Positions 35,333 to 42,558 of a stretch of DNA of 48,474 nt are shown here, in pieces. The notes under the pieces were generated by a model. That model was not told the DNA's origin. It saw nothing but the letters and a program-made list of their open reading frames with translations, and did no database searches. The first letter of the stretch is position 1, and the number at the start of each line of letters is the position of its first letter. The stretch comes from an uncultured bacterium (GTDB taxonomy: Bacteria > Verrucomicrobiota > Kiritimatiellia > RFP12 > UBA1067): NCBI GenBank assembly GCA_902761035.1, contig CACWIW010000010.1:1-48474 (forward strand), read 5' to 3'. A program made the translations under genes and the position numbers.

Positions 35333-35395
35333 AGCACAACCTGTGCCAACGGAAACAAAGCCCTTTGGGATGCCCTTCTCTTACAATTAGTGTAA
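35333..35395 (-). promoter_or_regulatory. carA promoter module: sigma54-like element plus upstream inverted repeat
   Basis: On the minus strand TTGGCACAGGTTGTGCT (35349-35333), with GG and GC 10 bp apart. The inverted repeat TTACA-ATTAG-TGTAA (35381-35395) is centred 54 bp upstream of the -12 base (35334). The expected start site leaves a leader of about 14 nt carrying AGAGGA before the ATG at 35308. Confidence 0.62.
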
Positions 35396-35617
35396 CTTCG
35401 GCTCTGCGCCTCATGTCATTATTGTAAAAACATTTACCTTGAATTTCTCTTCACAATTGTCCTGCTCCGTTATATCACACGCAGATGTTCATTGCGGTTA
35501 ACTCCTTTCATTTCGCAAGTTGTTATCGAGCTTTACTTGTCACACTACCCCACCACTTCTACTCCACCAACGAGGTCTGCCACCTCGCGCATCCTGGGAC
35601 ACAATAGTTCCGTACCA
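35396..35617. other. Lower-GC gap between carA and the LRR gene
   Basis: AT-richer than the flanks. I see no gene; weak GTAAA/TTTAC inverted pieces near 35423-35436. It marks the edge of the accessory island. Confidence 0.4.
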
Positions 35618-37315
35618 TTATAAACGATCTAGTCGATTCCCGCTCTCCCATTTCATTCTCCATAGTATGTCCCGCGCTTTAACTGAACCTTTCTCCATCG
35701 CCATGCGAAGCAACCGTAACCCTTCAATCCTGTCCCTCGGTATGTTCAAGTCTTCACGACCTTCCATGTAGAATATACCAAGGTTACATAATGAACTGGC
35801 ATGACCTTGTGCAGCAGCTTTGCGCCACAGATTCACCGCCTCTAGTCCGTTCTCATCCACTCCATCCCCCATGTAGTATAGACAGCCCAGTTGGAACTGC
35901 GCTTCGGCGTGGTTTTGGTTGGCTGCCTTACGCCACCACTTCGCCGCCTCGACAATGTTCTCGTTCACACCCTTACCCTTGCAATAACACATGCCTAGTT
36001 CATATTGCGCAGCAGCAATACCCAATGACGCCTCCAAACGGTAGTTTTTCACCCTTTCTACGTAGTTTTGGGAACCTGCCAGTCGTCTAACAGTCAATCC
36101 TCTTTTGAATGAAAGAGCTTCACTCCCATCGAAAATATCAGCCTTAAAATCTTCAAACGTTTCCGGTATCGAGGCTTTCGTCAAGCTGTCGCAATAACCA
36201 AACGCCTGCTTCCCAATACGCTTCACGGAATCCGGAATGGTTACTTCCTGCAAAGCTTTACAATAGTAAAAAGCCATTTCACCTATGTATGTTACACCGT
36301 TGGGTATCGCCACATTCTTTAAGCTCGTACAACTAGAAAACGCCGACGCACCGATGCTCGTCACGCCTTTCCCGATCGTCACGTTTACCAATCCCTCGCA
36401 ATCACAAAATGTACCATCTGTGATGTTCGTCACGGAATCGGGAATGATCACGCTCTTCAAACTCTTACACCCATTAAACGCCGACCCTCCGATACTCGTC
36501 ATGCCTTTACCAATCGTCACATTTTCTAAGTTTTTGCAACCCGCAAATGCATATTCTCCGATACTCTTCACAGAATCAGGGATTGTTACGCCCTTCAGAC
36601 TTTCCTTACTATCCTCAAACGCCATTTTAGCTATACTCGTAACGGAATTCGGGATCGACACTTGTCCTCCCTTACCGGAATAACGAAGCAATGTGCCATT
36701 GACAATTAAGAATCCATTGTCATCCACAAGAGCGGTACAACCATAAAATGCCATGAACATTACTACCGTCTTGGGATTCCGCACCTTCACACTCTTGAGG
36801 CTTGTACAATTCATAAAGGCCTTGTCACTGATATACTTCACGCTATAGGGAATCGTCACGTCCGTCAAGCCTTTACATTCCTCAAACATGGCAAAACCGA
36901 TTTCTGACAATCCTTCGCTGATCGTAACGTCCTTCAAACCATAACAACCTTCAAATACAGATGAATTAATGTCCGTCACAGAACCAGGAATTGTCACTTT
37001 AGTCAATCCACTACACCCCATAAATGCCTCATCTCCAATATATAGTACGCCATTGGGAATAATCACGCCTGTAAGGCCTGTACAATTACGGAACGCCCCA
37101 TTCCAGATACCTGTCACTGGATGAACACCGTCGCCGATTGTTGATGGTATCTTGACGTTGCCTGTTTGGGGCGACACACCTGTAATGACTGCGTCACCTT
37201 GGTTCAGTTCATACGACCATGTGTAGTCTCCGATTTTTTGTTCTTTGGCAAAAAGCGTCACTCCGATTGCCGTTGTCAAAGAAAACGCCAATGTCTTTAT
37301 CGCTGGAATCTTCAT
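35618..37315 (-). CDS. Secreted BspA-like LRR protein fused to Sel1 repeats
   Basis: 565 residues. A signal-peptide-like start (MKIPAIKTLAFSLTTAIGVTLFA) is followed by about 14 leucine-rich repeats of the BspA/LRR_5 type. The pattern is IPDSVTNI--GTF-DCEGL-NVTI (roughly residues 60-410). The C-terminal part has Sel1-like repeats (AAAQYELGMCYCKGKGVNENIVEAAKWWRKAANQNHAEAQFQLG, about 450-560). Both repeat types mediate protein contacts; BspA-like proteins are often surface adhesins. The coding sequence is clearly AT-richer than the core genes. AAAGGAAC precedes the ATG. A GTGGC-GAGT-GCCAC hairpin lies in the gap to the upstream gene. Confidence 0.85.
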   Translation of the reverse strand: MKIPAIKTLAFSLTTAIGVTLFAKEQKIGDYTWSYELNQGDAVITGVSPQTGNVKIPSTIGDGVHPVTGIWNGAFRNCTGLTGVIIPNGVLYIGDEAFMGCSGLTKVTIPGSVTDINSSVFEGCYGLKDVTISEGLSEIGFAMFEECKGLTDVTIPYSVKYISDKAFMNCTSLKSVKVRNPKTVVMFMAFYGCTALVDDNGFLIVNGTLLRYSGKGGQVSIPNSVTSIAKMAFEDSKESLKGVTIPDSVKSIGEYAFAGCKNLENVTIGKGMTSIGGSAFNGCKSLKSVIIPDSVTNITDGTFCDCEGLVNVTIGKGVTSIGASAFSSCTSLKNVAIPNGVTYIGEMAFYYCKALQEVTIPDSVKRIGKQAFGYCDSLTKASIPETFEDFKADIFDGSEALSFKRGLTVRRLAGSQNYVERVKNYRLEASLGIAAAQYELGMCYCKGKGVNENIVEAAKWWRKAANQNHAEAQFQLGCLYYMGDGVDENGLEAVNLWRKAAAQGHASSLCNLGIFYMEGREDLNIPRDRIEGLRLLRMAMEKGSVKARDILWRMKWESGNRLDRL

Positions 37316-37398
37316 TTTGATGTTCCTTTCTTTTTGTTCGTAGGATTGTTGTTTAGTTTCGTGGCACTCGCCACAAAACGTAAAAATTGGCTTGCCTT

Positions 37399-38310
37399 TT
37401 ACTTGAGGATTTCGTCTAAGAGTTCTCGTGCTTCTTCATTCCCTTGATCTCTGGCTCTCTTCAGCCATTGAATTCCTTCCTTTGTGTTCTTCTGTACCCC
37501 ATATCCCAGACAGTAAAGAATGCCAAGATTCTTTTGTGCATTATCATTGCCTTGTTCCGCCGACAAGCGAAACAATTTTGCGGCTTGCGCATAATCTCGT
37601 GGCACGCCATCGCCTTTGACATAACAGACACCAAGGTCAAATTGTTCTACGGCACTTTTTTTGTCTGACGCATTATGATGTTCGCTCGCTTTTTTCTCTA
37701 TGTTCTGTTCATCCCTAAGTTCGACATGACTTCCATGCACATTTACGTCTTTTTGACCTTCTGTTCTATAGACGCCTTGACTTACTAACAAAATCAAACA
37801 AATAACGAGTAGTGCTACGGCGCAAACGACAAGCTTGCCTTTCGTACCACTATTCCATAATGATGTTGTTTTGTTCTTTGCCGTCATCACAATCGCTTTC
37901 GCCTTTGAGAAGAACGCATCACGTCCTCCCTTCCCGCCCTTCCACCATGCAACTGTCTTGTCTTTTGCCGTTATCGCAAATACTTTCACCTTTGAAAAGA
38001 ACACATCGCGCCTTCCTTTGCCATTTTTCCACCATGCAACAGTCTTGTCCATTACAATTATAGTCATAGCCTTAACTTTGAAGAAAAAAGAGGTGTAATT
38101 CACCTTATATTTGTTTTGTCCCATTTCCACGTTCTGAGTATTGTTTCCTGATGCTTCCACCTCTTTGACCACACTATTTACTGAACCTCCGTCCACTTTC
38201 GGTACATAACCAAACTTTGCACCACAGAACGGGCATAGTAAACTTTGCCCAATTGCAGGTTCGTCACAAACCTCACATTCATTGCCACAACTAGGACATT
38301 TCATCTGCAT
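37399..38310 (-). CDS. Zinc-ribbon, membrane and Sel1-repeat protein with a 29-residue internal triplication
   Basis: 303 residues. An N-terminal zinc ribbon (CPSCGNECEVC and CPFCGAKFGY) is followed by three copies of a 29-residue unit (FFSKVKVFAITAKDKTVAWW and relatives, about residues 75-160). One transmembrane helix (LVVCAVALLVICLILLVSQ) is followed by C-terminal Sel1 repeats (AVEQFDLGVCYVKGDGVPRDYAQAAKLFRLSAEQGNDNAQKNLG). The ATG at 38310 has AGGAAAGGA upstream; a TTG at 38319 would touch that site. It precedes the LRR gene on the same strand by 83 bp. Function unknown. Confidence 0.75.
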   Translation of the reverse strand: MQMKCPSCGNECEVCDEPAIGQSLLCPFCGAKFGYVPKVDGGSVNSVVKEVEASGNNTQNVEMGQNKYKVNYTSFFFKVKAMTIIVMDKTVAWWKNGKGRRDVFFSKVKVFAITAKDKTVAWWKGGKGGRDAFFSKAKAIVMTAKNKTTSLWNSGTKGKLVVCAVALLVICLILLVSQGVYRTEGQKDVNVHGSHVELRDEQNIEKKASEHHNASDKKSAVEQFDLGVCYVKGDGVPRDYAQAAKLFRLSAEQGNDNAQKNLGILYCLGYGVQKNTKEGIQWLKRARDQGNEEARELLDEILK

Positions 38311-38728
38311 GGTAAACAATCCTTTCCTGTACCTGTACGGTTAGCTTCCTTGCGCCCTATCGGCATCCCACTGGTCGAGAATCGGGCTTATCCTCGTCCC
38401 GTGTCGCCACTTGGCAATCGGACACGAATCAAGGATAAATGAAAACCTCTCTTCATGTCCCTTCCTAGGCTGTGAGAATTGCCATGATGGAGACACAAAG
38501 AGAGGTGAACGCATGTTGCATTTCCTCTGCCAAGTGTCGTCCATCTTCAACTTCTCACATTTAGGAAGGCGACTGCTTTGCAGCATTGCTTTAAATCATC
38601 TTGTCACTCCGCTTTGGTACGACAGTTTCATCGAAAATACCTTACCATTGCGGCGACCGTGGCGAGGCGTTGCCCCGCCTATGACCGTTTCACTGTTTTG
38701 TGGTTTTCGTTCCTTTCATTGCAGTTAA
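38311..38728. other. Gene-free stretch at the island centre
   Basis: No reading frame with family features. A CCTCTCTT/AAGAGAGG inverted pair encloses 38446-38503. A GGCGAGGC-GTT-GCCCCGCC hairpin at 38660-38678 resembles a decayed GGTAGGG-type repeat. I cannot assign an RNA gene. Confidence 0.35.
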
Positions 38729-39148
38729 TCAGTCTTGAAATGGATTAAGCAACTGAACCGAGAAGTCTGCCATGTCGCGCACATTGCGAGTGACGAGAGT
38801 CATACCATGGCAGAGTGCCGTGGCTGCGATTTGAGAATCAATCACGGGCGGAGTTTTGCCGGCTTTCTGTAGATTCGCGACCACCTTGCCCCACAAGTTT
38901 GACACATCGTAATCAAAAGGGACAATCCTGTCTCCGTAGATTTCGCGACATTCATCAAGCCATCGCGCCAAAGCAATCTTCTTTGAATCGTCATTGCGCC
39001 GTTCCACACCCTTACGCAACTCGCCAAACACGACAGCGGGAACGAAAAGGTCGCCTTCGTCCACAGAACCAAGCCATTCCATTACCCTCGTATCTGGCCG
39101 CGATCGAGCTGTTTCACTGATGATACAAGTGTCGAGGAGGTACTTCAC
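38729..39148 (-). CDS. PIN-domain toxin (VapC family)
   Basis: Probable Mg-dependent RNase toxin. 139 residues with the PIN acidic residues in YLLDTCIISE (Asp 6), VFGELRKG (Glu) and PVIDSQIAATA (Asp), plus a C-terminal TLVTRNVRDMADF block. The start overlaps the upstream antitoxin stop by four bases, the usual antitoxin-first order. Confidence 0.92.
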   Translation of the reverse strand: MKYLLDTCIISETARSRPDTRVMEWLGSVDEGDLFVPAVVFGELRKGVERRNDDSKKIALARWLDECREIYGDRIVPFDYDVSNLWGKVVANLQKAGKTPPVIDSQIAATALCHGMTLVTRNVRDMADFSVQLLNPFQD

Positions 39149-39450
39149 GCAAACATGCCTTCCGCAAAAATAGATTCACGATTCCTACCTGTATCTTTGT
39201 CTCGTTCAAGATCAAGTTCTGACAAATCAACAGGACAACTCCGAAGAAAATCAACAAAAGACTTGCGTTTCCGAGAGGATGTTGCTCTTTGCTTCACGGA
39301 TATTTTCGCTGCTGCATAATCAGCATACGTGATGATGACAAGAGATGGAACACCATGTCGAGTCACAATCTGTGGCTCGCCCATGAATGCACGCTTGAAG
39401 AACTCCTTTACGGGAGTTTCGGCGTCGTTTAATTCCAATGTTGCCGGCAT
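39145..39450 (-). CDS. Antitoxin of the Phd/YefM-like type paired with the PIN toxin
   Basis: 101 residues. The N-terminal part has the pattern of DNA-binding antitoxins (NDAETPVKEFFKRAFMGEPQIVTRHGVPSLVIITYADYAAAK). The basic/acidic C-terminal tail (SFVDFLRSCPVDLSELDLERDKD) would wrap the toxin. A TATAAT box at 39481-39486 (minus strand) lies upstream and is a likely autoregulated promoter. Confidence 0.85.
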   Translation of the reverse strand: MPATLELNDAETPVKEFFKRAFMGEPQIVTRHGVPSLVIITYADYAAAKISVKQRATSSRKRKSFVDFLRSCPVDLSELDLERDKDTGRNRESIFAEGMFA

Positions 39451-39586
39451 GTGTTTGCACTTTCTTTTCGGACGCCGCTCATTATACTATAAATTGGTTA
39501 TTAGGGGAATCATGAAAAATTCAGTAGGATCATCGCTCTTGTGCATGAGGTGGTTTTAAATGCCATACGAATAACCTTTTTGCATG

Positions 39587-39781
39587 TCATGCCGACAATC
39601 GTTTGTCGAGGTCGGCAAAGGCGTTTTCGATTGCCTCGACATGATACAGTTCGTACATTCCCACTGCATAATCGACAAGGTTCTTTTGCGAAAGGCGACG
39701 ATAGGCAACGTCGGCGGTAACGCCAAGATGTTCGGCATAGCGCTCGAGCAAATAGATGAAGAATCGGAATTCCTTGCTCAT
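39587..39781 (-). CDS. DUF3791 small protein (second copy)
   Basis: 64 residues: KEFRFFIYLLERYAEHLGVTADVAYRRLSQKNLVDYAVGMYELYHVE and a short acidic tail. It matches the DUF3791 pattern of a helical protein usually next to a DUF3990 gene. It lies downstream of the ART-like gene cluster in the same orientation. The 123-bp gap before it (39782-39904) contains a short open stretch (EDHRLAEELGLSEDGMT) that could be the tail of a lost gene. Confidence 0.75.
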   Translation of the reverse strand: MSKEFRFFIYLLERYAEHLGVTADVAYRRLSQKNLVDYAVGMYELYHVEAIENAFADLDKRLSA

Positions 39782-39904
39782 GTCATACCATCCTCAGATA
39801 GTCCGAGTTCTTCGGCGAGCCTGTGATCCTCTCACTCTCCCAGATGTTGAATATTCCCTCTGGCCCAAATTGCCACATCTCCATCGCCGATATTACCCAC
39901 GTGT

Positions 39905-40117
39905 TTAAGCAGTGCGTTGTTGCATGTAGAGATAAACTTGAGATGCACGGCTTTCAATGGCAAGCGCCGTCTTGGGGTTGAGCAGTTTTTTGTAGAAAAC
40001 CGAATGATAGACTTCCCTCAGCGCCTCCTTCTCGGAAAGTTTTTGTTTCCGTACAAGTGCAAGGGCTATTTCCGCCACCGCCTTCTCGACGAGATGCTGA
40101 AATGTAATTTTAGACAT
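39905..40117 (-). CDS. Small helical protein downstream of the DUF3990 gene
   Basis: 70 residues, predicted all-helical, starting SKITFQHLVEKAVAEIALALVRKQKLSEKEALREVYHS. Not a family I can name. A strong AAGGAGGTG site precedes its ATG and it overlaps the DUF3990 stop by 8 bp, so it belongs to the same operon and may take part in the same toxin-antitoxin-like system. Confidence 0.65.
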   Translation of the reverse strand: MSKITFQHLVEKAVAEIALALVRKQKLSEKEALREVYHSVFYKKLLNPKTALAIESRASQVYLYMQQRTA

Positions 40118-40616
40118 GACGCACCTCCTTCATCGTTAATTTCAACAAAGCCCTTTCCGTATGAAAAGAATACTGCATCGACAACTTCTTGAATTTAAGC
40201 TCTTCCACCAGATATTCAATCGTGACCTCGCCATCTTCAAATCTTCTAAACAACACCCCCATCCTGTCATCCGCAATAGGGCCGGCAACAATATCGTAGC
40301 GATGGTCACGATTGTGATCCGCAGCCGTAGTTCGCATCTGTCGGTTCGCCATTACAAACATGGCAAACTCCTCGTTTACTATCGGAGCGAAACGCCTTAC
40401 ATTCAGGGCAGTGAGATCCGCATCGTCAAAATCGTAGACATATACATACTTCGGCGCACCTTGCCAATTAGAACGCTCGACACAACGCTCAGCCATCCGT
40501 TTTGCGACAGCGAGATCAGGAGTCAGGTAGAATCCTTTCCCGAAATCCTTGAATGGTCGGCACATGGATAAATCCGGCCGTTCAAAGAACGCATCGGTTC
40601 CGTGATAAAGCCTCAT
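40110..40616 (-). CDS. DUF3990 protein, ADP-ribosyltransferase-like fold
   Basis: 168 residues. MRLYHGTDAFFERPDL (the YHG motif), FKDFGKGFYLTPDLAVAKRMAER (the FGKGFYLT motif) and YDIVAGPIADDRM are typical of DUF3990 and recall the H-Y-x triad layout of ADP-ribosyltransferases. The ATG at 40616 shares one base with the stop of the upstream DUF3791 gene (TGATG), fixing the start. Target and activity are unknown; a toxin role is inferred from context with small partner genes and the neighbouring VapBC pair. Confidence 0.75.
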   Translation of the reverse strand: MRLYHGTDAFFERPDLSMCRPFKDFGKGFYLTPDLAVAKRMAERCVERSNWQGAPKYVYVYDFDDADLTALNVRRFAPIVNEEFAMFVMANRQMRTTAADHNRDHRYDIVAGPIADDRMGVLFRRFEDGEVTIEYLVEELKFKKLSMQYSFHTERALLKLTMKEVRHV

Positions 40617-40840
40617 CAGAGATGCCCCCCATTTCTGCGGCACACTTTCTGAAGGTCGATCACGGCGTCGGCAAATGAGACCGTATGCTCTGCTTCATAG
40701 CAATTCATCAAGAAGTCCATGCCGCAATGCCTGTCGAGGTAGTCAAACGACTTCTGGGCATCGAGGCCAAAAGCTTCGGCGAACTCCGCTACGCATGCAA
40801 CGAAGTATTCGATTCTGTTTTTCGCTTTGTTTGATGTCAT
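40616..40840 (-). CDS. DUF3791 small protein (first copy)
   Basis: 74 residues: NRIEYFVACVAEFAEAFGLDAQKSFDYLDRHCGMDFLMNCYEAEHTVSFADAVIDLQKVC. A DUF3791-type helical protein directly in front of, and coupled to, the DUF3990 gene. AGGAGG lies 10 bases upstream of the ATG. An extended -10 TGG-TATAAT is at 40866-40874 on the minus strand. Likely partner or antitoxin (inference). Confidence 0.78.
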   Translation of the reverse strand: MTSNKAKNRIEYFVACVAEFAEAFGLDAQKSFDYLDRHCGMDFLMNCYEAEHTVSFADAVIDLQKVCRRNGGHL

Positions 40841-40865
40841 CTGCCATTTTCCTCCTGGCGCTCAC

Positions 40866-40871
40866 ATTATA
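40866..40871 (-). promoter_or_regulatory. Extended -10 promoter of the DUF3791-DUF3990 operon
   Basis: TATAAT preceded by TGG on the minus strand, 26 bp before the first ATG; weak -35. Confidence 0.5.
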
Positions 40872-40936
40872 CCACATTTCAGTCTCGACTGCTCGCGAAG
40901 ATGCAAATGACGGCCAATGGCGACCGAACTTTCCGT

Positions 40937-41284
40937 TCAGTACGAACGCTCAGAATTATTGACCAGATAGTTTTCAAGAGCTTTGTGCAACACCTTATAC
41001 CCGCCGGGCGTGGGATAGTCGCTGGTGAAATACCAGTCGCCGATACATGCGCTCGCACCATGTGTTGTCTGTCGAACTGTCGTCCCGGATGTCGGTTGCC
41101 GATTGTCGGGTGTCCTGCCCCTCAAGCATTTCCAGAAGTTTTCCACCGTCTGGTAAACCACCTTCACCTCTGCCTTCATGCCAGGCGGGGTGAGGAGGCG
41201 GGCGATCTCGGCGCAGTGCTGCTCGTCGGTGAAGCGAACATAGAGGGGAACGAGCGGGTTCTGGCCTCCGTTCCGGCGGCGCGC
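40937..41284 (-). pseudogene. C-terminal remnant resembling a large amidophosphoribosyltransferase
   Basis: The open frame reads NGGQNPLVPLYVRFTDEQHC, then ARLLTPPGMKAEVKVVYQTV, and ends IGDWYFTSDYPTPGGYKVLH with a short tail. The GDWYF-DYPTPGG ending is one I associate with long Bacteroidetes-type PurF proteins; the family call is tentative. Everything N-terminal is missing: the frame begins right after a TGA lying inside a GGTAGGG palindromic repeat (41275-41303). About 25 residues in the middle (RGRTPDNRQPTSGTTVRQTT region) derive from a CGACATTCGACA-type repeat. ATG 41179 is the first possible start and has no ribosome binding site. Probably non-functional. Confidence 0.5.
41063..41117. 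repeat. TGTCG-rich repeat arm (CGACATTCGACA family)
   Basis: TGTCTGTCGAACTGTCG, GGATGTCGG and ATTGTCGGGTGTCC units resemble the carB insert at 24533-24611. Interrupts the remnant's frame without a stop. Confidence 0.55.
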
Positions 41285-41303
41285 TCAGTGATCGCGCCCT
41301 ACC
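41275..41303. repeat. GGTAGGG-type palindromic repeat
   Basis: Minus strand GGTAG, then GGCGCGATC-ACT-GAGCGCGCC. Nearly identical to the copy at 47572. It sits at the 5' break of the amidophosphoribosyltransferase-like remnant. Confidence 0.82.
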
Positions 41304-41350
41304 CAAACTTCGGCCCGGAGGGCTCGCACCATCCGATGAAATGCGTATCC

Positions 41351-42523
41351 TTACAGCCCGCCCATGATGAGGGAGCCGAAGGTCGAGACGGGCGTCGTGT
41401 CGCGGTAGTTGTCCACGATCTGCCGCACGTCCTTGATAAGGGCGTTGAGCTCGTTGTACAGCTCCTGGTCTGTCATGAGCTTGCCGAGCGTGCCAGATCC
41501 CTTTGCAAGGCGCGAAGAGACGCCGTTGAGGTTGTCGAGGAGTTCGGAGGCGTCCGCACCGAGTTTCTTGTCGTAGACGAGGCGTCCCGCAAGGCCCTCG
41601 CCTGCCTTGAGGTCGTCCGTGACCTTGCGGATGTTCGCAAGAGACGCCTTGAGGTCCGCGTACACGGCGTCATCCGAAGACAGCAGCTTGCCCATCGTGC
41701 CCTCGCCGCGCTCCAGTCGCGCTGCAATCGCGTTGATGTTGGTAGCGGCGGACTTCATCGCGTCCAGCGCCGTCCTTGCCGACGCAAGCGCATCGCGGAG
41801 GTCGGCGTGGATGACGTCATTCGTCGAGAGGAGCTTGCCAAGCGTACCGTCGCCGCGTTCAACGCGCGAGGCGATCGCGCTGATGTCCGCCGCCGCCGTC
41901 TTGGCGGATGCGACCGCATTGCTTATGTCGTTGTAGACCGTTTCGTCCGAGGAGAGGAGCTTGCCCACCGTACCCTCGCCGCGCTGCACGCGCGAGACGA
42001 TGGTGTTGAGGTTGACTGCCGTTGCCTCGAAGTTCGTCACGATGCTCCGCACGTTGCCGTCGGACGTCAGGTCGCTCAGGTTGCGCGCGATGGTGCCGAG
42101 GTCGCGCATCCAGTCGACGGGCGGCTCGCCGTGGAAAACGGTCGTCGTTAGCGGCTGCGGCTCGCCCGTGCCCTCCTCCAGCAGAAGGTAGTTTCCGCCA
42201 AGGAGCGACAGCGCCGACACCGACACGCGGCACGACTTGCGCAGCACTACGTCGTCGTCCACCGACGCCTCCACGAGGATGTTCGACTGGCCGAGGATGA
42301 TCCTGTCGACGGTGCCAACTTTCATGCCGCGGTAGACCACGTTGTCGCGTTCCTTCAGGCCTCCGACGTCCTTGAACGCTATCGTCGCTGTTGCGCGCTT
42401 GCGTCCGAACATCACGTCCACGCCGGATATGATTATCGTGAAGTATCCCAGAAGCGCGATCACGGCCACCATGAATATGCCCACGATCACCTCAGAGAAC
42501 ACGTCGCTGTTTTTCTTGCTCAT
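41351..42523 (-). CDS. MCE/MlaD-domain protein
   Basis: 390 residues. A single N-terminal transmembrane helix (SEVIVGIFMVAVIALLGYFTIII) precedes one MCE domain (KDVGGLKERDNVVYRGMKVGTVDRIIL, SALSLLGGNYLLLEEG). The long helical C-terminus has four copies of a G-x-GT-GKLL-(S/T)(S/N)(D/E) motif. MCE proteins are periplasmic parts of lipid transporters (Mla/Mce). No ABC permease, ATPase or MlaC partner is visible here. It follows the macroglobulin gene by 35 bp on the same strand. Confidence 0.9.
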   Translation of the reverse strand: MSKKNSDVFSEVIVGIFMVAVIALLGYFTIIISGVDVMFGRKRATATIAFKDVGGLKERDNVVYRGMKVGTVDRIILGQSNILVEASVDDDVVLRKSCRVSVSALSLLGGNYLLLEEGTGEPQPLTTTVFHGEPPVDWMRDLGTIARNLSDLTSDGNVRSIVTNFEATAVNLNTIVSRVQRGEGTVGKLLSSDETVYNDISNAVASAKTAAADISAIASRVERGDGTLGKLLSTNDVIHADLRDALASARTALDAMKSAATNINAIAARLERGEGTMGKLLSSDDAVYADLKASLANIRKVTDDLKAGEGLAGRLVYDKKLGADASELLDNLNGVSSRLAKGSGTLGKLMTDQELYNELNALIKDVRQIVDNYRDTTPVSTFGSLIMGGL

Positions 42524-42558
42524 CTCTTTTCTCCTTCAAATTTGCTTTATGGTCCAAC

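Noticed and set aside
38311..38728. Possible structured RNA gene in the island
   Set aside because: Some inverted pairs exist, but no signature of a known RNA family; left as an unassigned gap.
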